In this document: one piece after another, positions 35,130 to 46,505 of the stretch
How positions within the stretch are numbered: the first letter of the stretch is position 1
Layout: the number at the start of each line of letters is the position of its first letter
Assembly (NCBI GenBank): GCA_947462335.1
Contig: OX381706.1
Span: 13,120,784-13,184,783, forward strand
Length of the DNA stretch: 64,000 nucleotides
Reading direction: 5' to 3'
Source of the DNA: Harmothoe impar
Taxonomy: Eukaryota > Annelida > Polychaeta > Phyllodocida > Polynoidae
Position numbers and translations under genes: made by a program
The notes under the pieces: generated by a model
Told to the model about the DNA's origin: nothing
Database searches by the model: none
The model's input: the letters and a program-made list of their open reading frames with translations, nothing else

Positions 35130-35325
35130 TAATGCAAATCGATGAGTAACTCGCAGGTGCTGCATTGGTGCGTCATCTGGGAGTTTCTCAAACCCATAAG
35201 GTTGGCATGATGCTTGAATGCAGCACAGGCAAGTTACTCACCAGGGCTGCATTCATGATTGCATCATGACGACCAAGGGTGTGATGCATTAAGGTATCAT
35301 GCCATCCTTAAAGAATTAACGTGGC
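35130..35325. repeat. P-family hairpin repeat
   Basis: GAGTAACTCGCAGGTGCTGC, GTTGGCATGATGCTTGAATG, GCTGCATTCATG and TGCCATCCTTAAAGAATTAA follow the P order. It lies just left of the first U unit. Confidence 0.55.
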
Positions 35326-36461
35326 TCACACGGATGTGACAAGGAAACTCACATAGAAAGAAGGCTTCAGCGTTCACTCACTCTAGAGTCAGTTTTGCTA
35401 CTATAATGCCTGGTCTGTGAGGCTTACGAGAATCTAAAAACATGTAGGCCTATATCAATTTACTATAACCATTATTTTAAGAAGAATTGCCAGATTTATA
35501 TAAGTATCTACAAGACAGTGATCTCAACCAAAACCCAGTGGATACATTGCGTCAGTAGATGTGGGTGAATGATTACAATGAGACTAGGATAAGTTCCTAA
35601 TTCAATCATACGTGAGCTCATTATGTGGTCTGTATAGTTGTGAATCCTTCTGGGAACTGCTGCTGCTGAATATTTGAACTGCTACCAAGGCATCCTCCAA
35701 TGGAAGTCCACAGTTATGACAAAGTATTAGTTTTCCTTTCAGAAAGGCAATTCTCTTCCAGACATAGTCGTTATAGGGAACCTTTAATAATGCAAGATTT
35801 TGTGTCTCAATGGGAGCAGCTGCAAAAGAAAAATATCAAGTCTAGATGGAGTAAGAAATGCATCAAGATGGTCTTATTGCATAATTAAGTAGATAACAAT
35901 GTCATTATATAGAATGGGGGAGCAAGCTAGATTGAGAATTTGCTAATAGATCAGCTGCTGATGTAACTGACTAAATCATAGGACAAAAATGGGCTCTATA
36001 GTACTTATTCGGATGAACCCAATGGTTGAATGGATGCAATGTACTATACAAACACTGCATTTGGACTAATTATTTAGAATACACATTAACATTCTCAATT
36101 AAAATCACACTAATTGTCTTGGTTTATTTCACACAATTCATACAGCTTAGAAAATGAAATTATCATTCAGATCAGATTTGAGCCCTAAACCTCCTTCTTC
36201 TAGAAGGAAGTCAGTAGCAGCTGTGTTGACAAATACCACCTTGTTGGACCTAATGCAGGCACAAGCCGCACCCGCAGGGAGGGCAGCATGTTTTATGTGT
36301 CAATTTACTGACTTCAGGTGGGGTAGAGTTGGGCCCTATGTCACTAACTATTTGCCTCCTACCCCTGCAATAAGGGTGTTAGAAGAGAGAGAAAAAAACA
36401 GGCCCGAGCCTTTCAGAAGCACCCTTTGCTGGTGGCAAATGGGGAGGGAGAGGGCCCGCTA

Positions 36462-36760
36462 GTGGGTAATATCAGTGCAGAGAGTCATCCACATTGCATG
36501 GAGGTGCAATATAGATGTTAGTAGTAGAGTGCTAGGCGAGAGTTGCTTAGCACGGCAGGTTTTATGACGCCTTTGAGCTGCTCTCCGGCAGGAAGCTGAG
36601 GCTGGGTGAGCTGCTCACACTACACTAGCACTCCTGTGATCTACTCACTTCATTGGCCTTTGGTTTGCGTGATCTCACTGACGCTAACAAGAATGATCCA
36701 ATGCCCCAGCTGATGGGTTCCGTGCTCTGATGATCAGCCTCCAGAGGAGAGGACTGTAGT
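36462..36760. repeat. Highly conserved 300-bp core of unit U
   Basis: This block recurs at 43345-43644, 45183-45481, 51067-51365 and, inverted, at 62832-63099. In U3 the neighbouring sequence is heavily diverged, yet the core is almost unchanged (CTTTGGTTTGCGTGATCTCA and CAGGAAGCTGAGGCTGGGTG are intact). On the strand minus in U1-U3 a short frame ending SVRSRKPKANEVSRSQE(G/C)-stop is preserved in the copies I translated, including U4. It could be an exon end, a regulatory element, or a later gene-conversion tract. The sequence alone does not decide. Confidence 0.6.
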
Positions 36761-37099
36761 GGGCAGAAGATAAAAGAGAAAAACAAGGTCCTAATGGTAA
36801 GATACTGGTAAACCGAGCTGAACAGAAAAGAGAAAACAGAGGGCCAGGGATTAAAAAAAATACTAAGTCCCTAATAGTAGGCCATGGGTGAACCAAGCGG
36901 AATAGAAAAGTAAAACAGTGGGCATGCAAAAGAAAGTTTGTGCATGGATTGCTAAATATACTCATTTCATCTATAGTTATTGATAGAGGAAAAGAAAACC
37001 TTAGATGATTATAGACATATAATTCTCAAACTTATATCATTCAAGCATGTACCACTTGGGTTTTGGTCTTGGGTCTGGGAGGAAGGCGTTCATTATTTT

Positions 37100-37430
37100 C
37101 TATGCTCTGAAGCAATGAATTCTGACCTGCTGTCTTTTATACTGTGGCAGTAACCCTTTGACATCAATAACTGTGGTATTATGTGCATTTTTGAATACAT
37201 GTTTCTCAAAGCAGCAATGACTTTCCTTGTTGCAACTCAGTCTAATGTGTAAAGAAACAGGTTTAAACGAGACATACAGAATGGCTTGAATCAGTTCACC
37301 CAGGCAGACATCCATACAGAGCTCCTTATAGTCCCCTATCCAGCACATGTGACCACCCTGGTCAGAGCCACCATGTCCATTCAACAACTTCCTCAAGCCC
37401 TGTAATGGGCCGGCACAGCTAAACCCGACC
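37100..37430 (-). pseudogene. Unassigned frame recurring in unit U (GLRKLLNGHGGSDQGGHMCW)
   Basis: The minus frame runs about 110 codons, with ANLQVGFSCAGPL at its start and NKESHCCFEKH near its middle. It is open and near-identical at 43988-44332. The U2b copy (about 45900-46170) has an in-frame stop before FKPVSLHIRL. The U3 copy (about 51910-52140) has at least two stops, and the U4 copy (62582-62670, plus strand) is cut short. It is cysteine- and histidine-rich but matches no domain I know. No splice sites are convincing. Best reading: a decayed exon-like fragment carried in the unit; a chance frame is also possible. Confidence 0.3.
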
Positions 37431-37535
37431 TGCAGATTTGCCGTCGGTCACTGGAGAGTCTCCTGGGAGACGTCATCTAGGAGGTATTAACCCTTTAAGT
37501 GCAATGCTTTAGGCCACTTTCTGGGCTATTGATGA

Positions 37536-37765
37536 GGGAGTGTTCATTTATTAAATACTGGAGGGGTGGTGATATTTTAGTGCAGAAGGGTGAAAATTTG
37601 TTACGCCCCCCACCTCCAGAGGGCGTGAAACGTTTCCCCCCCCCTACGCAGAAGGGGTTGAACATTTTTCGCCCACCCCCCTTTGAACACGCGTATTTTT
37701 ATTTCTAAAAAAAGGGGCTCTGAAATTTTTACAGCCCCCCTTGTACCTAATAAATGAACATTCCC
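37536..37765. mobile_element. PIF/Harbinger-like MITE, copy E5 (empty site in U2)
   Basis: The left end is GGGAGTGTTCATTTATTAAA and the right end, reverse-complemented, is GGGAATGTTCATTTATTAGG. TGA (37533-37535) and TAA (37766-37768) flank it. U2 at about 44420-44436 reads CATTGATATGGTGCATGCC straight through and U2b reads similarly, so both lack the element. The interior has C-run and G-run arms plus a GTGAAAATTTGTTACGCCCC motif. Confidence 0.82.
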
Positions 37766-38439
37766 TAAGGTGCATGCCTGCAGCACTGCCCAGTAACTAA
37801 TAAACTAATACCCCTTTTGGAGTGAGGCAGGATTTTATATACTGCTCACCTGAAGATAATATATATAGAAGGATGTGGTGTCAATCATTGACTCTATAGT
37901 ACATTGTAAACAGCAACACACTAACATCAAATCTAGATGTCTATGATGCTATATTTACCTCTTGAAAGAATACTCCTGTTTAACATCTGAGACTATGGGA
38001 TAAATGGATACAGCTACATCATAATGTACATGTTGCTGTCGAGAAAATTGACTCTCTTTGATCTGTTCAACTAATTGCTTCATGGAAATACCCCTAAGTG
38101 CCTGTTTCCCTTAAACATGCACCTAAACTGCGATGTATCTTCTGCCCAGTCAGGGCTCATTGCAGCACACTATAAAAATCCAATATATTTAATTCCCAGT
38201 CATGCGATATATGGGTTCCAGCTGGCACCACGAGGCGTGAATACAGCAGCCTTCTGCTTCTCCTATCCACTTTTGAATGTAAAGTGTGAACTGGGGAGAG
38301 TGGGGGTATTTAAGCAGTATAGTGAGTTGGTGTTGACTATGCTTTGTGACAGTTGATGCGGGATATTTTAGTAGGCTATCACTACAGCCCAATATCTGTA
38401 TGGGGTGTGATTGGAGGAGCTTGACAGTTTAAACAGATG

Positions 38440-38660
38440 TCACCTGCCTACTGCTGTGCACCCTAAGGTGTAAATGGGACTGCAGAGCTAACAACAGAAA
38501 TAAAGAGAGACAGAAGGAGAGGGCGAGAAACATATAGAGACAATAAGAGACAGGGAAGATTGAGGTATACTTAGAGAGCGAGAGGGACAGAGAGAGCCAG
38601 AGAGGGACTGAAAGAGGTAGGAAGAGTGGGTAAGGGAAAGAAAGACACACAGTTAAACGG
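38440..38660. repeat. GA-rich tract of unit U
   Basis: The + strand is dominated by GAGAGACAG and AGAAAGAGG words. Homologous tracts lie at 46980-47170 and 53335-53400. In U4 the tract appears as CT-rich DNA at 59510-59600 and 61080-61180, split by an insertion. The long leucine/serine/proline frames on the pyrimidine strand are artefacts of composition. Confidence 0.7.
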
Positions 38661-38749
38661 AAAAGTAAAGCATGGGAAAAAAAAAGGAGAATTTTTTTTG
38701 GCGTCCCTTAGATAGGTATGGAGAAGGATGTAAGAAAAGTTATAGGCTG

Positions 38750-39060
38750 GTGATAAACATGTCAACACGTCCAGATGGAAAAGGCTCACATTTGGACAGG
38801 CAATTACCACCATTGTGAATAATGTAGAAGATATTGCTGTATTGTAAGACAGTTATCACATATTATCCAGCCTGATCAGCAATTAATGACACTATGTAAG
38901 TGCAGGCACAGTAACCCAGTGACACAGTGTCTTCATGGCAGTATTCTAGCGACCAATATGTTGGTATGCTAATCATACTGTGGTGATGACAAATTGACGA
39001 TAATTCAAATACAATATGAGATACTAGCCTGGACAATTGCTCATTAGGCGGCAATTTATG
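38750..39060 (-). pseudogene. Unassigned frame recurring in unit U (GYCACTHI)
   Basis: On the minus strand U1 reads SLGYCACTYIVSLIADQAG, a stop, then VITVLQYSNIFYIIHNGGN and FPSGRVDMFITSL-stop. U2 (47255-47443) reads the same without the internal stop: LGYCACTHILSFIADQAEQ continuing to FITSL-stop. U4 (59231-59452, plus) shares DHTVSLGYCACTHIV and then shifts frame. The recurrence and shared end suggest a decayed exon, but U1 is interrupted and the protein is unrecognised. Confidence 0.25.
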
Positions 39061-39479
39061 CCACCATGGAATGACATTATATAGCTACATCCTATGGGTG
39101 AATAAATTATGCCGGCTGTCGTCACTACTGATGGGAAAAACTTTTAGCAGCCTACCATACCATGGCAATATAGCACCAGTTTAGACAGAAGTCCAGTCTT
39201 GTATAATCTCTGGAGGACACAGGTCTTGAAATGTCTCTGAGGTAACAGTATTATTTATCTGTATGGGAATATACAGGACTAAACTTAGCCCTATAAATTT
39301 ATTAAAATAACAATTACACTGAGTCAATAAATGCAGTTGCACTCATTTTTCATGAGTGCCATATATCAGGCTCACCAGACCTATATGGAATAACTCATGC
39401 TTAGAAAAAAATCACCCCTGCATCGCAATAACCTAGATCCATTAGCACCTAGGCAGGTCTAAACAGTTCAGAAAGCTAA

Positions 39480-39580
39480 CAATATCATGACAAATATCAT
39501 CACATGAATAAATATCTACACAATAATATTAAATAAATAATACATTATTGAATAAATATAATGAATAACCCTAACCCCTA
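39480..39580. repeat. AT-rich simple sequence (AATAAATA-like)
   Basis: Repeated AATAAATA and ATTGAATAAATA words. I see no counterpart in U2, which is shorter here. Confidence 0.55.
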
Positions 39581-40352
39581 AAAAATTGAAATCAGTCTAG
39601 AGTTGGGTGACGTGCACCCTACATTAAGGAGTTCAATGTGCCTAAAAGTTAGCATGTGGAGCACCATAGTCCGTAATCCAACATCACTGGCACCTAAAGA
39701 TCTATACGTAAACTGTCAAGTACAGTTTAGTAATTTAAAAGAATAAGTTTAATCAAAAACAAAAAAATAGCCTCAAATGTATTTCACATAGTAGGTCTTG
39801 TCATATTATTATAAACTTTGTACCCAGTAATTCTCAAAGACCAAATAAACTGCACTCTGATAAGGCAAAACAGTGAAGGAGGTGGAGGCCATATGGTAGC
39901 TTCTTATCATGTAGATCACTCTTTCCTTCTTAGATTTTCTCAGAACCACCTACAGTTAGAGTATATAAAGTGTCTGGCTGTAAAATGTATACAGCGTCAA
40001 TTTCAACTTCCAGCCTTTACCACCTCCCCTCTACCACTCCACCAAACATCCACTTTGTGTGGAGAAAATCAATACAGCATACATAGCCACTTTAAACTTC
40101 CAGCCTTTATTAATAAAAAGAAGTGATAGCTGCTCTCTACTAACACTCTTCCACATAACCATACAATGAGCAATGTATGGCTGGAGGTCACCTATTTATA
40201 TAGCCATCCATCCTTCCTCTTCCTCTGTCTGCAACCACATTCAAATCCCAGTCTCGATATCCCCCAATGACTTAATGGCCTAATGCCGGTAGCTATAGAG
40301 CAGTTTCTGGAGCTTCCTACCATTTTCATCAGTAGATTCAGCCTATTCACAC

Positions 40353-40643
40353 TCATATGGTGATGTGCACATGACAGTTCTGGTTATTGGCACTATCGTC
40401 TTCTATTTCATTAGAGCAACCACTATTTGTCACATGCCAGGTTTCCTTTATCATCTTGTTTCGGTGGAAGGAGGATGTTTTGATTCTACCCTCGCTATCA
40501 TGAGACTGCACACAACTTTTCCAGGCATGCTCACTGAGGCTAAATAGTACACTGGATGTGATTGGTTCAAATGAGAGACAGTAACCCTCATGTTGGCACC
40601 TGAAAGCCCATACATGATTGGTTGAAATGCTCGAGGCAATCAA
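40353..40643 (-). pseudogene. Unassigned frame recurring in all U copies (NNQNCH)
   Basis: The minus frame contains SLSEHAWKS, GRIKTSS, NKMIKETWHVTNS and EDDSANNQNCH. U2 (48225-48479) is nearly identical. In U4 the plus-strand equivalent at 55790-55999 is open for 69 codons with GRIKTSS, NKMIEETWCVTNS and EDDSVNNQNCH, while the tandem copy from 56600 has two early stops. The complementary strand is also open (40371-40547) with a hydrophobic start MTVLVIGTIVFYFI. Comparing 40371-40547 with 56600-56776, I count 37 mismatches over 59 codons: 17, 11 and 9 at third, second and first positions of the minus reading. This mildly favours minus-strand coding but is not statistically strong. Confidence 0.3.
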
Positions 40644-40739
40644 AAGATGTCATTGCATTTTTGTAATGCACAGAGTAGGAGTTCAGTTGTTAGTAGGTCC
40701 AAACTCACCCTTTAATAATGGCATTGTGCATGTCTGATG

Positions 40740-40890
40740 GCCAGCATAAAAACATATCTGGTGAGCAAGTTCTTAGAGCTGCATTGATGCATCATGCACT
40801 CTTTATTGATGGCATGTCCTAAAACTGTACCTCTCTGCCTGATGTCAACAAATGGACATGAAAGTATAAGCTGTCATCTCATAATTAAAG
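40740..40890. repeat. P-related fragment in U1
   Basis: GAGCTGCATTGATGCATCAT and TAATTAAAGGGTTAG resemble the P inner word and right end. U2 has the same at about 48630-48755, so it predates that duplication. Confidence 0.45.
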
Positions 40891-41439
40891 GGTTAGTGTA
40901 CTGAAGACGTGCAAGAGAGATTGGGAATGAGCCGTATGAGAAATAGGATGAACAAGGGCTTCAGAATGTTGAGTGTAGCAGAGGACAGACCAGAAGTTTG
41001 CATTACCCATTTTTAGAGGGAAGATGTTCTATTATGATTGCAGGAATTATTAAGGAAAGCTGCAATTAATGAATTTCCGAAAAGCTAGTTACCCATACTG
41101 ACAGCTGCCACATCTTCTCAAGAAATGTATTGATTGATTTGATAGTGCACCAAAATAATATTGAGGAGAAAAGCTCGAAATGTCTATGAAGGTTCGATTC
41201 TGTCAAGTCATAACATGCTCATTCTGGTAGCTATTTAAAGAAATATATACGTTTTTTATTCAGCATTTCAAGATGTAATTTAGGCTATACTTGAAATAGC
41301 ATAAACATGTTAAAGTTTGACTTTTTATTTTCATATTTTACCTGTAGTCACTGTTGAAGGCAACTTAAAATACTAACATTTAGGTACAAATTACATCTAA
41401 GGCCTCAAGATTTATTCATTTTCATGTGCTGCCAAGCTA

Positions 41440-41570
41440 TACAGCCCTGGTGAGTAACTTGCAGCTGTTGCATTGGTGAATCAGTGATATGCTGACCCTC
41501 CAGGAGTGACTTAATTCTGCAAGATCAGCATCATGCAAATGTAGATACATCACTGATAAGCTACTTGCCA
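41440..41570. repeat. P-related fragment in U1
   Basis: GCCCTGGTGAGTAACTTGCA, GCATTGGTGAATCA and GATCAGCATCATGCAAATG follow the P order. U2 has it at 49325-49450. Confidence 0.5.
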
Positions 41571-41811
41571 CAGTGGCTATCAATCACTTTTGGGACTACT
41601 GTTTGGAATCCAAGCATCAAAGAACAAATCAATGAATATTACCCCTTAATATTAAGTCATAGATCTGCTGAAATTTGTGTCAACTCTAAGTGCATCAATG
41701 ATTCAGTGTTCATGTAGTGTCTAATTAAAGCTGAAATATTAATCAAATTATCTGAATCACGGGTCATGCAAAGCGTAAGAAGAGTAACAAAAAAGTAATA
41801 AATCAAAGGGG

Positions 41812-41972
41812 TTAGTTCCAGTCTGTTGACATTTTCAAAGGGCAGAAAGCACTATGGCTTCATTAGAACTAATCAAAGGGACTTCTAGTATTAATTCTCC
41901 TTTTAAGGACCTTTAATCTCTGGAGAAAGCATCACCGCCATAACAGGATGTGAGATTACAGACTGGAACTAG
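41812..41972. mobile_element. 161-bp inverted-repeat element shared by U copies
   Basis: TTAGTTCCAGTCTGT at 41812 pairs with ACAGACTGGAACTAG ending at 41972 (one mismatch). U2 carries it at 49693-49853 and U4 carries an inverted copy at about 54750-54910. It therefore predates the divergence of the units. The interior (CATTTTCAAAGGGCAGAAAG, GCATCACCGCCATAACAGGA) is well conserved. Confidence 0.6.
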
Positions 41973-43987
41973 CTTAGGTTATGGCTGTAGAGTAAATAGA
42001 ATCACTAGAAAGTTGCCACATTGGATGACCTGATTACGTAAGTTGTAAATGCTGTTAGGGACGTTCAAGAATGACATCCCTCTATTTTAGAACAATTCCC
42101 AAAATCATCGTTGCTATTCAGGGCAAAGTAAAGTATACATAAGGATGTCCCAAATGCAGTGTTAATTCATATCAGCAACTACCCCACTCTCTCCACACAT
42201 ACATGCTCACTCACTAACTGTGTCTCAGTCAAAGCAGGGTACACAGATCTATGTGCAAACACAAAGTGGGTATGTGTCAGCCTTGCTCTCTGTCACGTGT
42301 CAGGCATGTGGCTGTCTTGTAAAAAGACTGTATAATGCCTGATATTCTATATATAAACATAATTTGAATGTTTATACAATTTTGTATCCATAAGACCATG
42401 ATCTCTATGTAAGACCCAGTGCATATATTACATCAGTACACAAGGTTAAATGATTACAATGAGACTTTGATAATTGCCTAATTCAATCATATGTGAGGTT
42501 ATTGTGTGGTCTGTATAGTTGTGAATCCTTCTGGGAACTGCTGCTGCTGAATATTTCAACTGCTACCAAGGCATCCTCCAATGGAAGTCCATAGTAATGA
42601 CAAAGTATTAGTTTTCCTTTCAGAAAGGGAATTCTCTTCCAGACATAGTCATTATAGGGAACCTTTAATGATGCAAGATTTTGAGCCTCAATGGGAGCAG
42701 CTGTAAAAGAAAAATATTAAATCTAGATGGAGGAAGAAATGCATCAAGATGGTCTTATTGCATAATTAAGTAGATAACGATTACATTATATAGAATGGGG
42801 GAGCAAGCTAGATTGCGAATTTGCTAATAGATCAGCTGCTGATGTAACTGACTGAATCATAGGACAAAAATGGGCTCTATAGTACTTATTCGGATGATCC
42901 CAATCATCAATAGTTGAACGGATGCAATGTACTAAACAAACACTGCATTTGGACTAATTTTTTAGAATACAGATTACCATTCTAAATTAAAATCACACTA
43001 AGTGACGGTTTATTTCACACAATTCATACAGCTGAGAAAATGAAATAATCATTCAGATCAGATTTGAGCCCTAAACCTCCTTCTTTTAGAGGGAAGTCAG
43101 GAGCAGCCGTGTTGACAAACACCACCTTGTTGGACCTAATGCAGGCACAAGCCACACCCAAGGGAGGACAGCATGTTTTACGTGTCAATTTACTGACTTA
43201 AGGTGGGGTAGGGTTGGGCCCTAAGTCACTAACTATTTGCCTCCCGCCTTGCAACAAGGGTGCTAGGACAGAGAGAAAAAACAGGCCCGAGCCTTTCAGC
43301 AGCACCCTTTGCTGGTGGCAAATGGGGAGGGAGAGGGCCCGCTAGTGGGTAATATCAGTGCAAAGAGTCATGCACATTGCATGAAGGTACAAGATAGATG
43401 TTAGTAGTAGAGTGCTAAGGGAGATTTGCTTAGCACGGGCAGGTTTTATGATGTCTTTGAGCTGCTCTCGGGCAGGAAGCTGAGGCTGGGTGAGCTGCTC
43501 ACCCGACACTAGCCCTCCTGTGATCTACTCACTTCATTGGCCTTTGGTTTGCGTGATCTCACTGACGCTAACAAGAATGATCCAATGCATGAGCTGAAGG
43601 GTTCCGTGCTCTGATGATCAGCCTCCAGAGGAGAGGACTGTAGTTGGCGGAGGATAAAAGAGAAAAACAAGGTCCTCAATGGTAAGTCACTGGTAAACCG
43701 AGCTGAACAGAAAAAAGAAAACAGAGGGCCAATAATAAAAAAAACAAAAAAAGACAAGGTCCCTAATAGTAGGCCATGAACGAACCAAGCTGAACAGAAA
43801 AGTAAAACAGTGGGCAAGCAAAGGAAAGTTTGTGCATAGATTACTAAATATACTCATTGTATCTATTGTTATCAATAGAGGAAAAGACAACCTTAGATGA
43901 TATAGACATATATTTCACACACTTATATAATTCAAGCATACATGTACGGCTTGGGTTTTGGCCTCGGGTCTCGGAGAAAGGCATTCT

Positions 43988-44332
43988 TTATTTTGTATGC
44001 TTTGAACCAATGACCTGCAATCTTTTAGACTGTTGCAGTAACTCTTTGACATCAATAACTGTCAGATTAAGTGCATTTTTGAGTATATGTTTCTCAAAGC
44101 AGCAATGACTTTCCTTGTTGCAACTCAGTCTAATGTGTAAAGAAACAGGTTTAAATGAGACATACAGAATGGCTTGAATCAGTTCACCCAGGCAAACATC
44201 CATACAGAGCTCTATATAGTCCCCTATCCAGCACATGTGACCACCCTGGTCAGAGCCATCATGTCCATTCAACAACTTCCTCAAGCCCTTTAATGGGCTG
44301 GCACAGCTAAACCTGACCAGCAGATTTGCCAT
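43988..44332 (-). pseudogene. U2 copy of the GLRKLLNGH frame
   Basis: This is the longest open version, 114 codons from MANLLVRFSCASPL through GDYIELCMDVCLGELIQAIL to a stop after GSKHTK. It differs from the U1 copy mainly by substitutions, and the 3' ends diverge after LLQQ. The other copies are broken. Product unknown. Confidence 0.3.
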
Positions 44333-44666
44333 CGGTCACTGGAGAGTCTCCCGGGAGATGTCAGCTAGGAGGTATTAACCCTTTAAGTGCAGCATAATGC
44401 ATTGGGCCACTATCTATCATTGATATGGTGCATGCCTGCAGCACTGCCCAGTAACTAGTAAATTAGTACTTCTATTGGAGTGAGGCAGGCTTCTATATAC
44501 TGCTCATCTTAACATAATATATAAAGGGATATGGTATCAATCATTGACTTTATATTACAATGTAAACAGCAACATCAAATCTAGATGTCTATGATGCTAT
44601 AATTACCTCTTGAAAGAGTACTCTGGTTTAACATTTGAGACTATGGGATACATTAATACAGCTACA

Positions 44667-46505
44667 GCTGATGTAACTGACTGAATCATAGGACAAAAAT
44701 GGGCTTTAGAGTACTTATTCGGATGACCCCAGTCATCAATGGTTGAATGGATGCAATGTGCTATACAAACACTGCATTTTGACTAATTTTTAGAATACAC
44801 ATTACCATTCTCAATTTAAATCACACTAATTGACTGGGTTTATTTCACACAATTTACACAGCTGAGAAAATAAAATTATCATTCAGATCAGATTTGAGCC
44901 CAATCTCTAAACCTCCTTATTTTAGAAGGAAGTCAGGGGCAGCTGTGTTGACAAATACCACCTTGTTGGACGTAATGCAGGCACAAGCCGCACCCCAGGG
45001 AGGGCAGCATGTTTTATGTGTCAATTTACTGACTTAAGGTGGGGTAGGGTTGGGCCCTATGTCACTAACCATTTGCCGTCTACCCCTGCAATAAGGGTGT
45101 TAGAAGAGAGAGAAAAAAACAGGCCCGAGGCTTTCAGAAGCACCCTTTGCTGGTGGCAAATGGGCAGGGAGAGGGCCCGCTAGTGGGTAATATCAGTGCA
45201 AAGAGTCATCCACATTGCATGGAGGCGCAACATAGATGTTAGTAGTAGAGTGCTAGGGGAGAGTTGCTTAGCACGGGCAGGTTTTATGACGCCTTTGAGC
45301 TGCTCTCGGGCAGGAAGCTGAGGCTGGGTGAGCTGCTCACACTTCACTAGCCCTCCTGTGATCTACTCACTTCATTAGCCTTTGTTTTGCGTGATCTCAC
45401 TGACGCTAACAAGAATGATCCAATGCCTGAGCTGATGGGTTCCGTGCTCTGATGATCAGCCTCCAGAGGAGAGGACTGTAGTGGGCGGAGGATAAAAGAG
45501 AAAAACAAGGTCCTTAATGGTAAGTCACTGGTAAACCGAGCTGAACAGAAAAGAGAAAACAGAGGGCCAATGATAAAAAAAAACAAAAAAAGACAAGGTC
45601 CCTAATAGTAGGCCATGGGTGAACCAAGCTGAATAGAAAAGTAAAACAGTGGGCATGCAAAGGAAAGTTTGTGCATGGATTTCTAAATATACTCACTATA
45701 TCTATAGTTATTGATAGAGGAAAAGACAACCTTAGATAGTTATAGATATATATTTCACACACTTATATCATACAAGCAAGTACTACTTGGGTTTCGGTCT
45801 CGGTTCTCGGAGGAAGTTTTTTTTTTATTTCCTATGCTTTGAACCAATGAATTCTGACCCGCTATCTTTTAGACTGTGGCAGTAACTCTTTGACATCAAT
45901 AACTGTGGGATTACGTGCATTTTTGAATACAATCATGTTTCTCAAAGCAGCAATGACTTTGCTTGTTGCAACGCAGTCTAATGTGTAAAGAAACAGGTTT
46001 AAATTAGACATACAGAATGGCTTGAATCAGTTCACCCAGGCAGACATCCATACAGAGCTCCATATAGTCTCCTATCCAGCACATTTGACCATCCTGGTCA
46101 GAGCCACCATGTCCATTCAACAACTTCCTCAAGCCCTGATATAGGCTGGCAGAGCTAAACCCGACGCACAGATTTGCCATCAGTCACTGGAGAGTCTCCC
46201 AGGAGATGTCAGCTAACCCTTTTCAGTGCAGCATAATGCATTAGGTCACTCTCTGAGATCGTTGCTATGGTGCATGCCCGCAGCACTGCCCAGTAACTAG
46301 TAAATTAATGCTTCTATTGGAGTGAGGCAGGCTTTTATATATTGCTCATCTTAACATAATATGTAGAAGGATGTGGTGTCAATCATTGACTTTATATTAC
46401 ATTGTAACCAGCAACACACTAACATCAAATCTAGATGTCTATGATGCTATATTAACCTCTTGAAAGAGTACTCCTATTTAACATCTGAGACTATGGGATA
46501 AATGG
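44667..46505 (+). repeat. Second half of the 1.83-kb tandem duplication in U2 (U2b)
   Basis: At 44661-44670 the sequence passes from ATACAGCTA back to CAGCTGATGTAACTGACTG, which also occurs at 42834-42853. The offset is about 1.83 kb. Both parental sequences contain CAGCT at the break, giving microhomology. The two halves differ by scattered substitutions and small gaps, so the event is not very recent. Confidence 0.8.

Larger units (their letters stand above)
35480..42360 (+). repeat. Unit U1 of a large duplicated array
   Basis: This ~6.9-kb unit recurs as U2 (from about 42360) and U3 (from about 50100) in the same orientation, and as U4 (about 54100 to the window end) inverted. Markers in order are TTGTGAATCCTTCTGGGAAC, AATACCACCTTGTTGGACCT, GGTTTGCGTGATCTCACTGA, CAGTTCACCCAGGCAGACAT, AGCAGTATAGTGAGTTGG, CTGGTTATTGGCACTATCGT and GCATCACCGCCATAACAGGA. 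U1 and U2 differ by a few percent in sampled stretches, while U3 and U4 are clearly older. I see no intact gene. It has a private MITE at 37536-37765. Confidence 0.85.

Noticed and set aside
36154..36462. 102-codon plus frame in U1 (FMCQFTDFRWGRVGPYV)
   Set aside because: U3 keeps part of it (50884-51126), but U2, U2b and U4 have shifts or stops in the same segment, and it is on the opposite strand from the other recurring frames.
38429..38813. Leucine/serine-rich minus frames resembling membrane proteins
   Set aside because: They are the pyrimidine strand of a GA-rich simple-sequence tract (LSLSL words), not a membrane protein.
40371..40547. A short membrane protein starting MTVLVIGTIVFYFI
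   Set aside because: Between U copies most substitutions in this reading change the amino acid and very few are synonymous, the opposite of what a conserved protein would show. The complementary strand fits slightly better.
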